From the NCBI GenBank assembly GCA_020740775.1, contig JAHEWK010000001.1, positions 3,472,001 to 3,536,000 on the forward strand: a DNA stretch of 64,000 nt, written 5' to 3'. Of this stretch, positions 10,811 to 21,770 are shown one piece after another (positions within the stretch are counted from its first letter, which is position 1; each line of letters starts with the position of its first letter). The notes under the pieces were generated by a model. It saw only the letters and a program-made list of their open reading frames with translations, had not been told where the DNA came from and searched no databases. Made by a program: the position numbers and the translations under genes. Source of the stretch: Ilyonectria destructans. Lineage: Eukaryota; Ascomycota; Sordariomycetes; Hypocreales; Nectriaceae.

Positions 10811-13800
10811 TTAGAAATCACTGTCACTGTCATCCAGGACGGCCCTGCGGCCGCGGACCGTTCGCCTTGCTCCGACTCCCGGCTCCGACTCATCTCCTCC
10901 TCCTTTCGACCCCACCAGCGTGTCTATATCCGGAATATCCTCGCTGTCCTGCGTCGCGGAAAACTGTGTTGGCACGAAAAAGGGCTTCTCCGTTCGATCG
11001 GGTGCAGTTGGTGTTGGGCTGGCCGTGGTTGGTGATGTGGATCGTGGTTCCCTCATGCTTGACGTAATGTGGTTGTCCGACACAATGAAGTCCACCAGAT
11101 CCTCGCCATCGTCGGACCCGTCTGTCTCCATCATGTCACTGGACCGGCCACAGTCGTCCCCAATCTCATCGCTGTTGATTCCACCACTCTTTCGCTGGGC
11201 CTTCTTCTTTCCCCTGCCTTTAGGTTTGCTCCCTTTCTTTGGCCGACCTCGACGGACAGGTGCACCTTCATCCTCGTCGTCTTCTGCCTCCTCCTCCTCC
11301 TCCTCCTCTTCTTCTTCTTCTGATAAATCCACGCTCACCACAGACCTAAACCCACGGGACGTTGAGCTTGCTTTAGCCGATACTCGCCTTCTTTTTGGTT
11401 GAGACTCTGCCTTGGGGGCGGGTTTTCTGCTCTGCTTCCTCTTGGCGGGAGCTGCTGCTAGTTTTGGCGCCACATCTTTCTTCTCCACTTCCCCGTCAGA
11501 GTCAACAAAGGCTGGGACCGGAATCTCGCGATAGTTGCTGGTGTCTACCGATCGACATGGTCGTACCAGGCTATCAGGGTCGTTTCCCATCTTATACCAC
11601 ATCTTAACGCATCGCTTTGTATGAGTACCGTGTTTGACTTTGGCCACTGTGCGCAGCCGTCTCTGGAGCTCAGGATAGGCTGTCATATTGGGCATGTCGG
11701 TCTCCTCGACCACGCTATGGTTGAAGGGTAAGTCGCGATACGCTCGGTTAAGCTCCTTAAGCTCCTTGTCCCCGAGGAACACGCTTTTTAGATCAGGCAC
11801 CGGGGCGAAATCATCTAGCTCCGGGTCTCGTTTTGGCTTTGTCTGGCGTGCCTTGGTACCTTTGGCGGTGCCTTTGCCAAGGAGACTGGACACTGTCTGG
11901 AAGCCCGTCTCAACTCCATCCGGCATGTGAAATTTCTTAGGCGGCACTTTCTTGCCACGAGGAACCCGGCGCTTCTTGGGTTCGGGCAACGACGAGTCCT
12001 GAGTATTTTCGATGGGAATCTCGACGTGTCGTTTGTCAACTTCTGGTCGAATCTCTCTCGGCACTATCCTCGTTGAGAGGTCAAAGCGGAAGTTGAACCG
12101 ACTCCCCTCGCAAATCAGCTTCTGCATCTTCTCATAGCTGTCCTTTGATTTTGCGAACTGGTCTTCCTCTTTGCCTCGCATCAGAAGCAGCACAATGTTT
12201 CCGGCCCGTTTTCGTCCCGTTCGACCCATTCGCTGCAACATTCGAATTGGCGATGCGGAGGAGTCGTAGCACACAATCAGGTCGACCTGACCAATGTCGA
12301 GACCTTCCTCACCAATCGATGTTGCAACAAGAACGTTGAAATGCCCTTGTTTGAACCTTTCGATAGCTTCGATTTGCTGTGCCTGCTTCATTCCCTCTCC
12401 TCGCTTGCTATCTGCTTGCCCAACGAAGATGCTAGCCTTTATGAGCGGTTGGTGAGTATTCAGCATGCGAACAATATCCTCTGCAGAGTCTCGATACTCG
12501 CTGAAAACAATGACACGTGTTGCGGACCCTTCACCACGGTCCATGAAGTGGTTCAGAATGGTGTCAGCCAAGGCAGTCAGTTTCGGGTGGCCCACGAAGC
12601 CATCCGTCCTCAGCCATTTCGAAATTCTGTCCATCATCTCCTGGAAGCTGGAGTCTTGGATGAGCTGTCGCTTGTATTTGGAACCCTTCTCGCCCTTGTC
12701 TTCCTGCTCACTACGGAGGTCGGCAATGTTGTCGTAAAAGGGCTTGATGCCATGGAAGTTGAGCAGCTTGATCGAATGCGCAATGCTCGTGAGAACACTA
12801 AAAACGGCTCTCATCATGAATTGCACTCCTTGGTTCGTGTGCTTGCCCCGCGTGGCAAACCACTCCTTTTGAGCTTGCATCAGGCCGTATGAAGTCATGG
12901 CCATCGGGCTGCGCCCGTAGTAGATGTTTTGCGAGCTCAATTTGTCGGTCATTGGCTTCAGGGCCTTTGTAAAGAGCTCACCGATGAGCATCATCTCGTC
13001 AGAAGGATCCAGCACCACCTGCTCAACATTCCTTTGGTGAACATATTGTCGAATATCGAGGGATTCTTCTGTGCGAATCTCGCAATGGGATATCCCAAGA
13101 TTGTCGATGACCTCCTGCACCGTCTCAATCTTCGAACCAGGTGTGGCTGTCAACGCCAGGACCCGGAAGCTTTTGGAGAAGCGACGGATGAGCTTTGTCA
13201 CCTTGGCATACGCGTATTCCCCTACAGCTCGATGTGCTTCGTCGATGACCATCAGAGCAATGGACTTCGGGTCCGCGTAGCCGTGAGAAATATCGTTCAA
13301 GAGCGTTTGAGGAGTCATAAAAAACACTCTCCGCTTCTGCCACTCGTCGACTCGCAAGGCTGGAGGGATGTCACCTGTCAACAATGTCGTCTCCGAGCGT
13401 GGGATTCCCGCGATGTGGTAACAGGCGTCAATTTGCTGTGCCACAAGGGGTTTCGTCGGTGCAACAAATACGAGCTTGGCTTGCTTGGTCCAGCGGTGAA
13501 AGTTGAGCATCACAGTCGCGGCGATGAACGTTTTACCGAGACCAGTCGGCAGCGCTACCAGGGTGTTGTTGAAGAGACTGTTCTTCACGATGCTAAATTG
13601 GTAATCTCGAGTAGCACCCAAGTTCGTAGGGTACACCCAGGTCTCCATCGCCTCTTTGTCAAGTTCATGGTGACTCGGCTCCTCACGAGGTAGGTCGACA
13701 CGGAAAGCTCTGTTGGTTGCGGGTTGGGATAGACTTGGGCCATCAGGAAATAGGGATCCACCAAAAAGGGTGGTTTGACGGTAATTTCCAGAGTTTGTAC

Positions 13801-14080
13801 GGCTCAGCCCTGTGCGGGGAGCCGGTCCTGTTGAGATGGTTCGTGTGAGTGCCCGTGCTGGGGCGGGTTCTGGGGATGAGAATGCGTCTGAGGGAAGGTC
13901 TTCTAGCTCAAGGGAGGCGGCAATAACAGAAGCCTGTTGGTTTTTCGGAGGAAGAGAACCATTTGCAAGCCCGGAAGATGCTATGGCAGCGCTTGGGGGG
14001 CCAGTAGATGAAGAGACCTGATCAAATGCAGTGAGAAAGTCCTCATCGGCGATCCCATCATCGAATTCGTCGCTGTCCAT
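10811..14080 (-). CDS. MPH1: ATP-dependent DNA helicase MPH1 (FANCM family)
   Basis: A single exon encodes 1089 aa. It has a superfamily 2 helicase core: a Walker A motif PTGLGKT near residue 180, the DEAH box (VIDEAHR) near 278, TATPGS motif III, then an insert helical region, and the second RecA lobe with [10 protein letters not shown] and [12 protein letters not shown] near 615. That order with PTRDYQ-like Q-motif ([12 protein letters not shown]) is typical of Mph1/FANCM/Hef. The C-terminal third is charged and low in complexity, with a run of Glu (about residues 925-935) and basic patches. Mph1 unwinds D-loops and reverses stalled forks in the nucleus, steering recombination away from crossovers. 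The start ATG is the first in frame and the N-terminus [10 protein letters not shown] matches the acidic start usual in fungal Mph1. It is convergent with whatever lies at 10.2-10.6 kb. Confidence 0.97.
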   Translation of the reverse strand: MDSDEFDDGIADEDFLTAFDQVSSSTGPPSAAIASSGLANGSLPPKNQQASVIAASLELEDLPSDAFSSPEPAPARALTRTISTGPAPRTGLSRTNSGNYRQTTLFGGSLFPDGPSLSQPATNRAFRVDLPREEPSHHELDKEAMETWVYPTNLGATRDYQFSIVKNSLFNNTLVALPTGLGKTFIAATVMLNFHRWTKQAKLVFVAPTKPLVAQQIDACYHIAGIPRSETTLLTGDIPPALRVDEWQKRRVFFMTPQTLLNDISHGYADPKSIALMVIDEAHRAVGEYAYAKVTKLIRRFSKSFRVLALTATPGSKIETVQEVIDNLGISHCEIRTEESLDIRQYVHQRNVEQVVLDPSDEMMLIGELFTKALKPMTDKLSSQNIYYGRSPMAMTSYGLMQAQKEWFATRGKHTNQGVQFMMRAVFSVLTSIAHSIKLLNFHGIKPFYDNIADLRSEQEDKGEKGSKYKRQLIQDSSFQEMMDRISKWLRTDGFVGHPKLTALADTILNHFMDRGEGSATRVIVFSEYRDSAEDIVRMLNTHQPLIKASIFVGQADSKRGEGMKQAQQIEAIERFKQGHFNVLVATSIGEEGLDIGQVDLIVCYDSSASPIRMLQRMGRTGRKRAGNIVLLLMRGKEEDQFAKSKDSYEKMQKLICEGSRFNFRFDLSTRIVPREIRPEVDKRHVEIPIENTQDSSLPEPKKRRVPRGKKVPPKKFHMPDGVETGFQTVSSLLGKGTAKGTKARQTKPKRDPELDDFAPVPDLKSVFLGDKELKELNRAYRDLPFNHSVVEETDMPNMTAYPELQRRLRTVAKVKHGTHTKRCVKMWYKMGNDPDSLVRPCRSVDTSNYREIPVPAFVDSDGEVEKKDVAPKLAAAPAKRKQSRKPAPKAESQPKRRRVSAKASSTSRGFRSVVSVDLSEEEEEEEEEEEAEDDEDEGAPVRRGRPKKGSKPKGRGKKKAQRKSGGINSDEIGDDCGRSSDMMETDGSDDGEDLVDFIVSDNHITSSMREPRSTSPTTASPTPTAPDRTEKPFFVPTQFSATQDSEDIPDIDTLVGSKGGGDESEPGVGARRTVRGRRAVLDDSDSDF

Positions 14081-14968
14081 GGTGAACAGGCAGACAACGA
14101 TTTGAGAAGTGGTAGAAATCGTCAGAGGTCGACTAAGATCAAGTGAGGTCAGCTCCCAAGATTTAAGGCATCTCGGGGACTGTGAATCGATCGCGATTTT
14201 GGCGTGAAACCCTGTTGCGGTGCTGATACCAGGCTGTATGAATGAGAGACGCGTCGCAGTGGTTGATCAATCGGGGCTGGGCGGGTTAAGTGGAACGCGA
14301 AATGGTTACCACATCACGTGATTATTCCACCCAGCACAGCTTCTCCAGCTTGAACCCAAGCAAGCGAGCACAGTGTTATAGCTCACGGCAAAAATGAATA
14401 TAGAGATACTTCATTCTAGAATATAAGAGTTTAGGATCCCATGGTCGAGTCTTGAACCCCAAGTAACTACCTCCCGAACCAAGACGCAGGATACCGATAC
14501 ACGCTGTACACATCTCGCCGCCGTTTGGAATCGACACTAGCCTAGATTACTACATACAAATCATGGTTCCATGAACAAGAACAAGGACTTAATTATCTTT
14601 ATCAAAAAATCGTCTTTGTTGGTGCAATGACACAACGCTGTCGAGTGCGTCACGCGGACACCCAGTCATGTTCTGCAGTCTAGTTCATGCGCTAGGCTGT
14701 ATTAGGAAAGCAAGGCTGCCTGAGTGCTTGGAGCCTGGAACACACCAGTGCTTCAGTGGGGCACTGAATAAACTCCCACTTCTTTCTCCAACAACGCCTT
14801 GAACCTGGCAAACCTCTTTCAACTCTCCCACCACAATACGGAATCGAATCACTCAGCCAACACGAGCAACACAACCGCCGCTCTTGTTCAATCCAAGCAG
14901 ACACACACAGCGAGAGGGGAGACCGTATCCGTACCACTCTTCTTCAACTCAATCTCGCCACCGCCGTT
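14081..14968. other. Divergent promoter region between MPH1 and MEX67
   Basis: This stretch holds the two 5' regions back to back. The right part (about 14790-14968) is CA-rich with the look of the MEX67 leader. No ORF or RNA gene is supported. Confidence 0.55.
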
Positions 14969-17195
14969 ATGGCTCCCCGAGGCCGTGTGGGTGCGCCCGT
15001 CGGTCGCGAGACGCGAAGTTCAGCTATGAAGTCGAAGACGGCCAAGACCACGAGGGGCGGCATTCAGAAGCGAGGTCGCGCTTCTACCCGTGCCGACGGC
15101 GATGGCGACCTTGACATGGACAGCGCAGGTGCGCGCGCCAAGAAAAACACACCCGCCGACTCGAACACCACAAGAACCCGACCTTCCACTCGTGCTGCGA
15201 CATCGCTGAATGCAAAGGGCCCTTCGAGAACGGCTCAGAATGTGCTCAAGCACCTTACCAACGGCTCTGCATCATCTCTTGCCTCGCGCGTATCAGGCGC
15301 AGCTTCCGGCAAGGGCAAGGGCAAGGGTCGACAGCAAGACATGTCCGGCCTGTCGGTTTTGCGCGTTGGCGGCCTCAAGCAGAGCAAAGCTGCGAGTAAC
15401 CCTGGCGGAGGATTGAACGATCTCCTCGCCTTCATGGAACGGAAGGCTTCATCATTCCTCACCGGACGACACAAACGAAACATTGCGATCAAGAAGGTAT
15501 GTTATTGACAGAACTCCAGGTGCACAACTACACGGCTGTAGTCCCAGCTCAACACGGGCAAGGAGACAATGATCAAACCAGGGCTGCGTCCCACCAGCCG
15601 AAGACCACCCTCCCGCATCTCGGATCATCACATCCAACACGGCTGCTAACTCGATGTAGAGCCATTACGTCGGCGACTACGTTTATATAGGGGCGAGCGA
15701 GGCGGACGCCGAAGAGTTGATCAAGCTGAACACCTTCACTTTCGCCGGCACACCTTTGGAGGTTATCCAAGCAACCGACATGCCAGAAAAGGGCAACAGA
15801 GCGGTTGAATCCAAGGACACGCAAGAGCTGCGATCCAGACTTCAATCGATTCTCAGCCAAAGGTACTTGGCCGACAACAAGCTTCTCAAACTCGATTCCC
15901 TCGCGTCGGACACAGACTTAGTCAGCCTTGGCATGTTTGACAACCGAGAGCGAGCTCTCAAAACATTCAAGGGTCTCATGGCCATCTGTGATGGCCTCTT
16001 CAAGACGGACAAAGAAAAACAGGACGCCATTGAAAGCATCAGTCTTGCCAACAACAACATTGACGATGTGGCCCAGGTTGAGGTGGTGGCCACGACCTTC
16101 CCCCATCTCAAGAACCTCGATATGAGTGGGAATCAAGTTGCCGATATGCAACGCATGGATCGCTGGAAAGGGAAGTTTAAGCACCTTGAGACGATATACA
16201 TGACTGGAAACCCGATCGAGGTGGCCGACCCGAACTTCCAAGTGACTCTACTTGAGTGGTTCCCAAAGCTGCAGAGTGTAAACGGACACCAACTTCGAAC
16301 CCCTGAGCAGATTGCAGAGAAGGAGGCTGCATCGAGACCGAAAGCGATCCCACAAAACGGACCCGACTTCCGCGATGTCGGCGGTGTTGGAGAGAACTTC
16401 CTCTTGGAGTTTTTTACCTGTTACGACAACGACCGACCCGGCCTCGTTTCGAGATTTTACGACGAGGACAGCCAATTCTCCGTGTCCATCGATACACGCT
16501 CTGTCAGAAATGCAGACGCCCCCCCACCCATGGCTTGGGCATCATACATCAAGCTATCCCGGAATCTAACCAAGATCAATCATCAAAACGCCCGAGTGCA
16601 GCGACTTTTCCAGGGTGCCAACACTATCGGTGATGCCTGGAAGACGCTCCCGTTCACCCGGCACCCCGACATCAAACAGGAGCTGAGCAAATACATTATG
16701 GACTGCCACCCGATGGCCGGCTTGGTGGACCCCAACGGCCAAAACTCGATCGGAGTCGACGGTCTCATCATTGCGGTACACGGCGAATTTGACGAACACG
16801 ACCAGACGACCAATGCAACTGGCAAGCGCAGCTTCTCGCGTACGTTTATTCTGGGTCCGGGAAAGCCAGGAAGGGGAATAATCCGTGTTGTGAGCGACAT
16901 GTTATCCCTCCGAGCCTACAGCCCCCTTCCCAACGTCTTCGCGGCATCTGTCCCGGAACCAGCAACTCCCAACCAACACCAGGCGATGATTGCGGAACTC
17001 TCGAAACAAACCGGCATGACGCCGCAATACTCGGAAATGTGCCTAACTCAAGTAAATTGGGAGTTTGACAAGGCCTTGATAATCTTCAATGAGAAGAAGG
17101 TGAGTAGATCTCAATTAGACGTGTTAGACGATGGACTAACGGGTGTACAGTCACAACTTCCGCCAGAGGCGTTCGCCACAGTGGCTACTCAATGA
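14969..17195 (+). CDS. MEX67: mRNA export receptor Mex67 (TAP/NXF family)
   Basis: Three exons, 14969-15496, 15660-17099 and 17151-17195, join to 670 aa. Intron 1 (163 bp, GTATGT, branch GCTAAC) and intron 2 (51 bp, GTGAGT, branch ACTAAC) are both phase 0. The first ~110 residues are basic and disordered with a GKGKGKG tract. An RRM-like domain follows and is split by intron 1. Then come leucine-rich repeats (SLANNNIDDV, LKNLDMSGNQV, LETIYMTGNPI), an NTF2-like domain from about residue 415 (FLLEFFTCYDND), and a C-terminal UBA-like TAP-C domain (LSKQTGMTPQYSEMCL, then WEFDKALIIF). Mex67 pairs with Mtr2 and carries mRNPs through FG nucleoporins. The last intron has no in-frame stop, so retaining it would add 17 residues. 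Confidence 0.95.
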
Positions 17196-20100
17196 GGGGG
17201 AGGATTTGTCTAAGATGTTCGAACATGGAGGGGCAGGGTCAGTTCTCGGGGAATCTCCAAACACGAGCCCGATGGCAAAGAAATTGGGGCATCAGGAAAT
17301 AACGTGCAAAGATAAAAAGTAAGGGGTGGCGGACGGTTTGAGAAGCGATTGTTTAGGTCAATGTCGGAGTTTACGGGGGCGATTCGGGCAAACTATAGAC
17401 GGCCTAAGGGGGACGATCCGAGCCGATGGAAATTGATGAATACCTCGGGACAGAGGATCGGCTTGTATAGAATAAGATTTCGGGTGTAACAGACAAATTG
17501 ATGCATGGCACCACAATTGACTATTCAGATGAAGTAACGTGACATGGTTGAAGATGCGGCACGTTTCGGTGTGGAGAAACGCTCAGGTGAAACAAAGCAG
17601 ACCATGCGTCGAGTTTGCCAAGATGAACCATTCACCAACTTGTACTCTAGAGTAGCAAGGGAATGAGGCGATAGCAATCGCATGAGAATGCGGTTGGTTG
17701 GCGGATCTGTGATATTGAGGGATGGGCGAGAACACCTATAGAACCAAATTTATGTATGCGGGTAGGTGACTCGACAATTGCCAATGGTGTCGTATTCTCA
17801 TCCGCATGTATTGGTTGAGGCATCACATTTGATAACGCTGCTCCGTGTTGACACGAGATCGTATAGAGATCGCAGGCGACCAATCGGGCGTTGCAGCTGG
17901 TAGGCCTGAAATCTTCGACATGACGCACACGAGGCGCGCGGGTTGGTTCGGCACGGTGCCGTGACGAGCAGAAGATTGCATTTCAGATGATGAACCACTG
18001 AGGAGGTTCATTTGAGTAGCTTGGCTGCAGGGTAGGGGCTGTCACCGGGCTGGCGCTTACGAGGGCATCGTGATCACGGGCGCCACTGGGTACAGGCTGA
18101 GATTGGCTGGAGGTGACAGTGAGCGGCTGGTGGAGCCATCATGCAGCGGCAGTGGCCGATTGGAAAGGCCAGCTTGTCGGCGGCCAGACCGTTCATCTGT
18201 AGACAATAGCTGTACTCACTTACTGTGCAGATTATGTGCATGTAGGCTAGTTTTCTGGCCGCCGGCTAGCCGCAGTAGATATTGCTCCAATAGATGGGAT
18301 TCTGTCTGTCCTGGCATTCATTTTACGGGAGACATGTGATTGTCAAGCGCCGGCTTTCAGGAAGCTGATCGGCGAAATAGTGGGCTGGCTTGGGATGGGA
18401 TAGGATAGGATGGATGACGCTTGAGACAATCTACCGTCGAGCCGCACGCGGCGCTTGAAGGTGAATGATGGCAAAGTCTGAGGTTTACTATGTAGGGTTG
18501 GAGCCGGCCGAGGATCCGCCATCCGTCATCAAACATGTTTGGAAAGTCGAGTCGAGGGAGGGGATGAAAGTGGGCTGACGGATGCTCTTTGCATCTTGCA
18601 TATTGTTGTTGAAATCCTGGATCTTTATGCATGCCTGGTCAACGCTTTGACGATCGTGATGACTTGTGCTGCAGCATCAATCCCGACATTCATGGTTGTG
18701 GATTATTAGGCATTTGGCATGTTCCGAGCATTGGCTGCGTCCAGGATTCTGGCTCCATCTGCAGAGAAACTCTCCCAGGATGGAATAATGATGTGCGTTG
18801 GGGGCCGGGACGGCGCATTGGGATTGCGATTGTGTGAGACGCCGCTGTGGCTTCGGAGCAATAGCAAACACGACGGTGGAGCGAATGTTATCGATGGGAC
18901 GATGAGGATCGACATGTCGCCCCGCCTCGTGCTCCTCCTTCGAGACTTTAATCACAACGGCCCGGCTTGCAAGTAAGCCGCCTGGGAGCTATCCGAAAAT
19001 GTACTGTATCGACGTACCGCCCTTTACCTTGTGTGGTAGGTCGTCAGTCAACGCTCAGCCAGCGAGCGCAGCGCGCATGAGAAGACAGCCTAAAGAGGAT
19101 GGAGAGAGCCAGAGATAGAAACGACTAGTGCGGAACAGTACGAAAGTACGTGCAGCGCCATACCCACAATAGCAGGGATCATGGATTAAGAATTTAGCTG
19201 GACAATGCAAGGGGAGGCCGCCATGGCGCGTTTCACAAGAGAGGCCACGAGTGGAGTGGCCGAGGGGCCCCAGACATGCTGGTGACGCTGGTTGGTGGAT
19301 TGTGGCCTGGAGGATGGACATGGCACGGCCGTAGACCGATCCATGGTGTCTTCACCATGAGGGTATCACTCACCACCACGGTGCAACATCGAGGACTCGC
19401 AAGCGAACGGGCGAATAGCCGAGAACATCGTAGCCAGGAGCAGGGCCGCCTGCCTGCTGTCCGTAATTCTCACTGACGGATTTGTTCCAATCTCGTTCGG
19501 CCGGTGAGTCGCCGACCGTCGTCAGCCAGCAAGCGAAGTCGATTCATCCCGACGCGGAAACACGCTGATGCAAATATCGTCCCCTCGCGACGGAGCGTGT
19601 CAGGTTGAGAGGGTTAGAGGAGCAAAGGATGACAGAGCCACAGTGCCGGTTACGTGGACAGCATTTCACTCCGTTACACGTTGAGACCTTTCCGTCGTCG
19701 TGTCGCGGGCAAAGGCATGTAGCTCGTCCCAGCACGCCGTTGGCGGGCATGCTGCTGCGTACCGGTGGCGATGCGTCGACCACGTTCTCGCCCCTCCCCA
19801 TTGTCGGCGATTCTAGAAGACGACGGGCGGCGTGGTGAGCCTGCAGAGATGACTGCAGGCGCTGCGTGCCAAGTCGCAGAGAACACGGGCGACGCGCGCC
19901 TGACGACTCATTACTCGCGTCCGTTCCTGTGCTCTGGGAGTCCAGCCTGTGGGTGCGTTGCATCGGGTGCGCACGCGCTCATCGCACAAGCGTAATAGTT
20001 CGTTTGGCAATAGCATCACGCACACGCACGCTTGATGGAAAAAGGGTTGGCGAGCGCAACAGAGGAGAGCAGCAAGAGGGCAAAGATCCAATAGTTCTTG

Positions 20101-21770
20101 CCCCTATTGCCTGGGGGTTGCGTTTGATGAATGGGGAGAGAGGCCGATTATATTACCCTCCCAGGGATTCCCAAGGTTGCATGCCCGCGCGTGTGCATGC
20201 CCTGAGGCAGCCCCCGAAGAGTCCCCTGAAGAGCCCGCTTCTGGTCCCCTACCGGCGTCGAGAATGCCCTGAATGCCCTGAAGACCACCGTCGACTGCAG
20301 CGATGCCACCAATCGGCAGGCCGCGCAGGCCGCCAGGACCCCTGCGCCAGGCGACATGGAACGTTTGTTGCACCGCATGATTGGCGAATGGGAGGCGGGC
20401 TGCCCCTGAGGGCTGAATACTGTGAGCCATGGCTGGAGTGGGCATTGGGCATTGGGCAGGCACCTCACTTCGTATCTGACCTATCCGAGGGCCCCAGTCC
20501 CTGCGCCATGTCGACGTCCCCAGCCAACCCGCCCCCATGTCCCCAGGTACGTATCTTATGCAACCCCGGCTCCCTCTAAATCCGCGGATGGCGGGCTGGG
20601 TTACGATCCAATGCGTCCTCATTCAAGTGCCCCTAGCAGCAGCCCAGTAGCCAGCGCGGGCACGGATGACGACGAGGGGACCTGGAAGCTTAGCCCTGCT
20701 GCTAAACGGTGCAAGGCATGGTCGCCCAGCTGTACTACGTAGTGCAGTAGGATGCTGTGCCTATCTCTCTTCACACCCCCTGTCTGGCCTCTCTTTGGCC
20801 CTGTCTGGCTTCTCTCTGAGCCTGCCTACTGGCTCACAGCCCCCTGTGCTCACCCTGGCCCGGGCTTGTCTCGCGCTCTGCTGAGGCTTGGGCAAACGGC
20901 GTGCATGGGCATGGGCATGGGCATGGGCTGTAGGCCGCTCGTCTCGCCTCTGCCTCTGCCACTCCGCTCGCTCGGTGTCTCGTCTGTCTCTCCGTCTGTC
21001 TCGCTGCTCTGCTCCTCCTCTCTTGCCTTCTCGTTTGCTGCATTCGCGCTTGTTTCCCCCCGTGCTTTTTTCACGCCGCTGTCATTCCAGACCTCGCAAC
21101 ACCGTCTGGCACGAGAGCGAGTTCGAGGCTTTCTGCCCGTGGCCATTGTTTGAATCCCCTCCTTCCTGCCAACGCGAACCAGCAAACCACGCTCCATTCC
21201 TCCCGGCTGCCCAGGGGCTCCTGCCAACACACGACCACGCCTCGTTCCCCATTCCCGCGACCACGACGAAGCCTATTTACGCCCATCCCCTCCGGACGAC
21301 CGTCCTGCGATTCGAAGTCTCTCCTCGATCTTTCGTCGACCTCGTTCTCTTCCCTCGCACCTGCGGTGTTGAGCTCTCGTCGACAATTGTCCGAATCCTT
21401 TCATTTGAGTTCCGTCGTGAACAACCGCTCCTTTGACAACAAGCTGTCAGCCCGCTGCACTCGGCCAGCCCTTCAGCTTTCATCCACAGCCTCGCTTGCT
21501 CGTAGCTGTCTTGTCCACTCACTTCCTGCGTTGTAACGTCACGCCTTCTTTTCCACCGGATCTCGTGCCCCTCTCTTTCGACGCGCCGGTACTCTCTTTT
21601 CGATTGTCGAACTCGACGACATCAACCGCTACTGGCCCGTGGCCGTACAACTGAGCACACCCCCGACGACAACGCATTCCCGAAATCGAACTTGCCACGC
21701 CATGTCCTCGTAAGGCCACTGATTTTAGTCTCAAACGCCTTCCTTGGTTATCCTGGGAACTTCGATCGCA
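17196..21770. other. 4.6-kb region without a supportable gene; long leader of the kelch-type gene at its right end
   Basis: Many ORFs of 60-240 codons occur on both strands but none shows a domain, a consistent splice pattern or protein-like composition; the longest (19866-20579, plus) is matched by an equally long one on the other strand, as expected of GC-rich non-coding DNA. A hexamer GCATGG is repeated at 20903-20928. From about 20750 to 21770 the plus strand is strongly pyrimidine-rich and probably holds the promoter and a long 5' leader for the gene starting at 21771. Confidence 0.5.
20903..20928. repeat. Hexanucleotide tandem repeat
   Basis: About 4.3 copies of GCATGG in a row, inside non-coding DNA. 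Confidence 0.85.

Noticed and set aside
10358..11035. 225-codon plus-strand ORF
   Set aside because: It begins at GTG, runs into the antisense of MPH1, and its composition is that of frame-shifted GC-rich DNA.
12929..13693. 254-codon ORF on the plus strand
   Set aside because: It lies wholly opposite the MPH1 helicase core, whose motifs are unmistakable. It is a shadow of that codon usage.
20104..20622. Overlapping long ORFs on both strands (plus 19866-20579, minus 20104-20622)
   Set aside because: Both frames are open in GC-rich DNA with no domain, no splice logic and odd composition. Neither can be supported.
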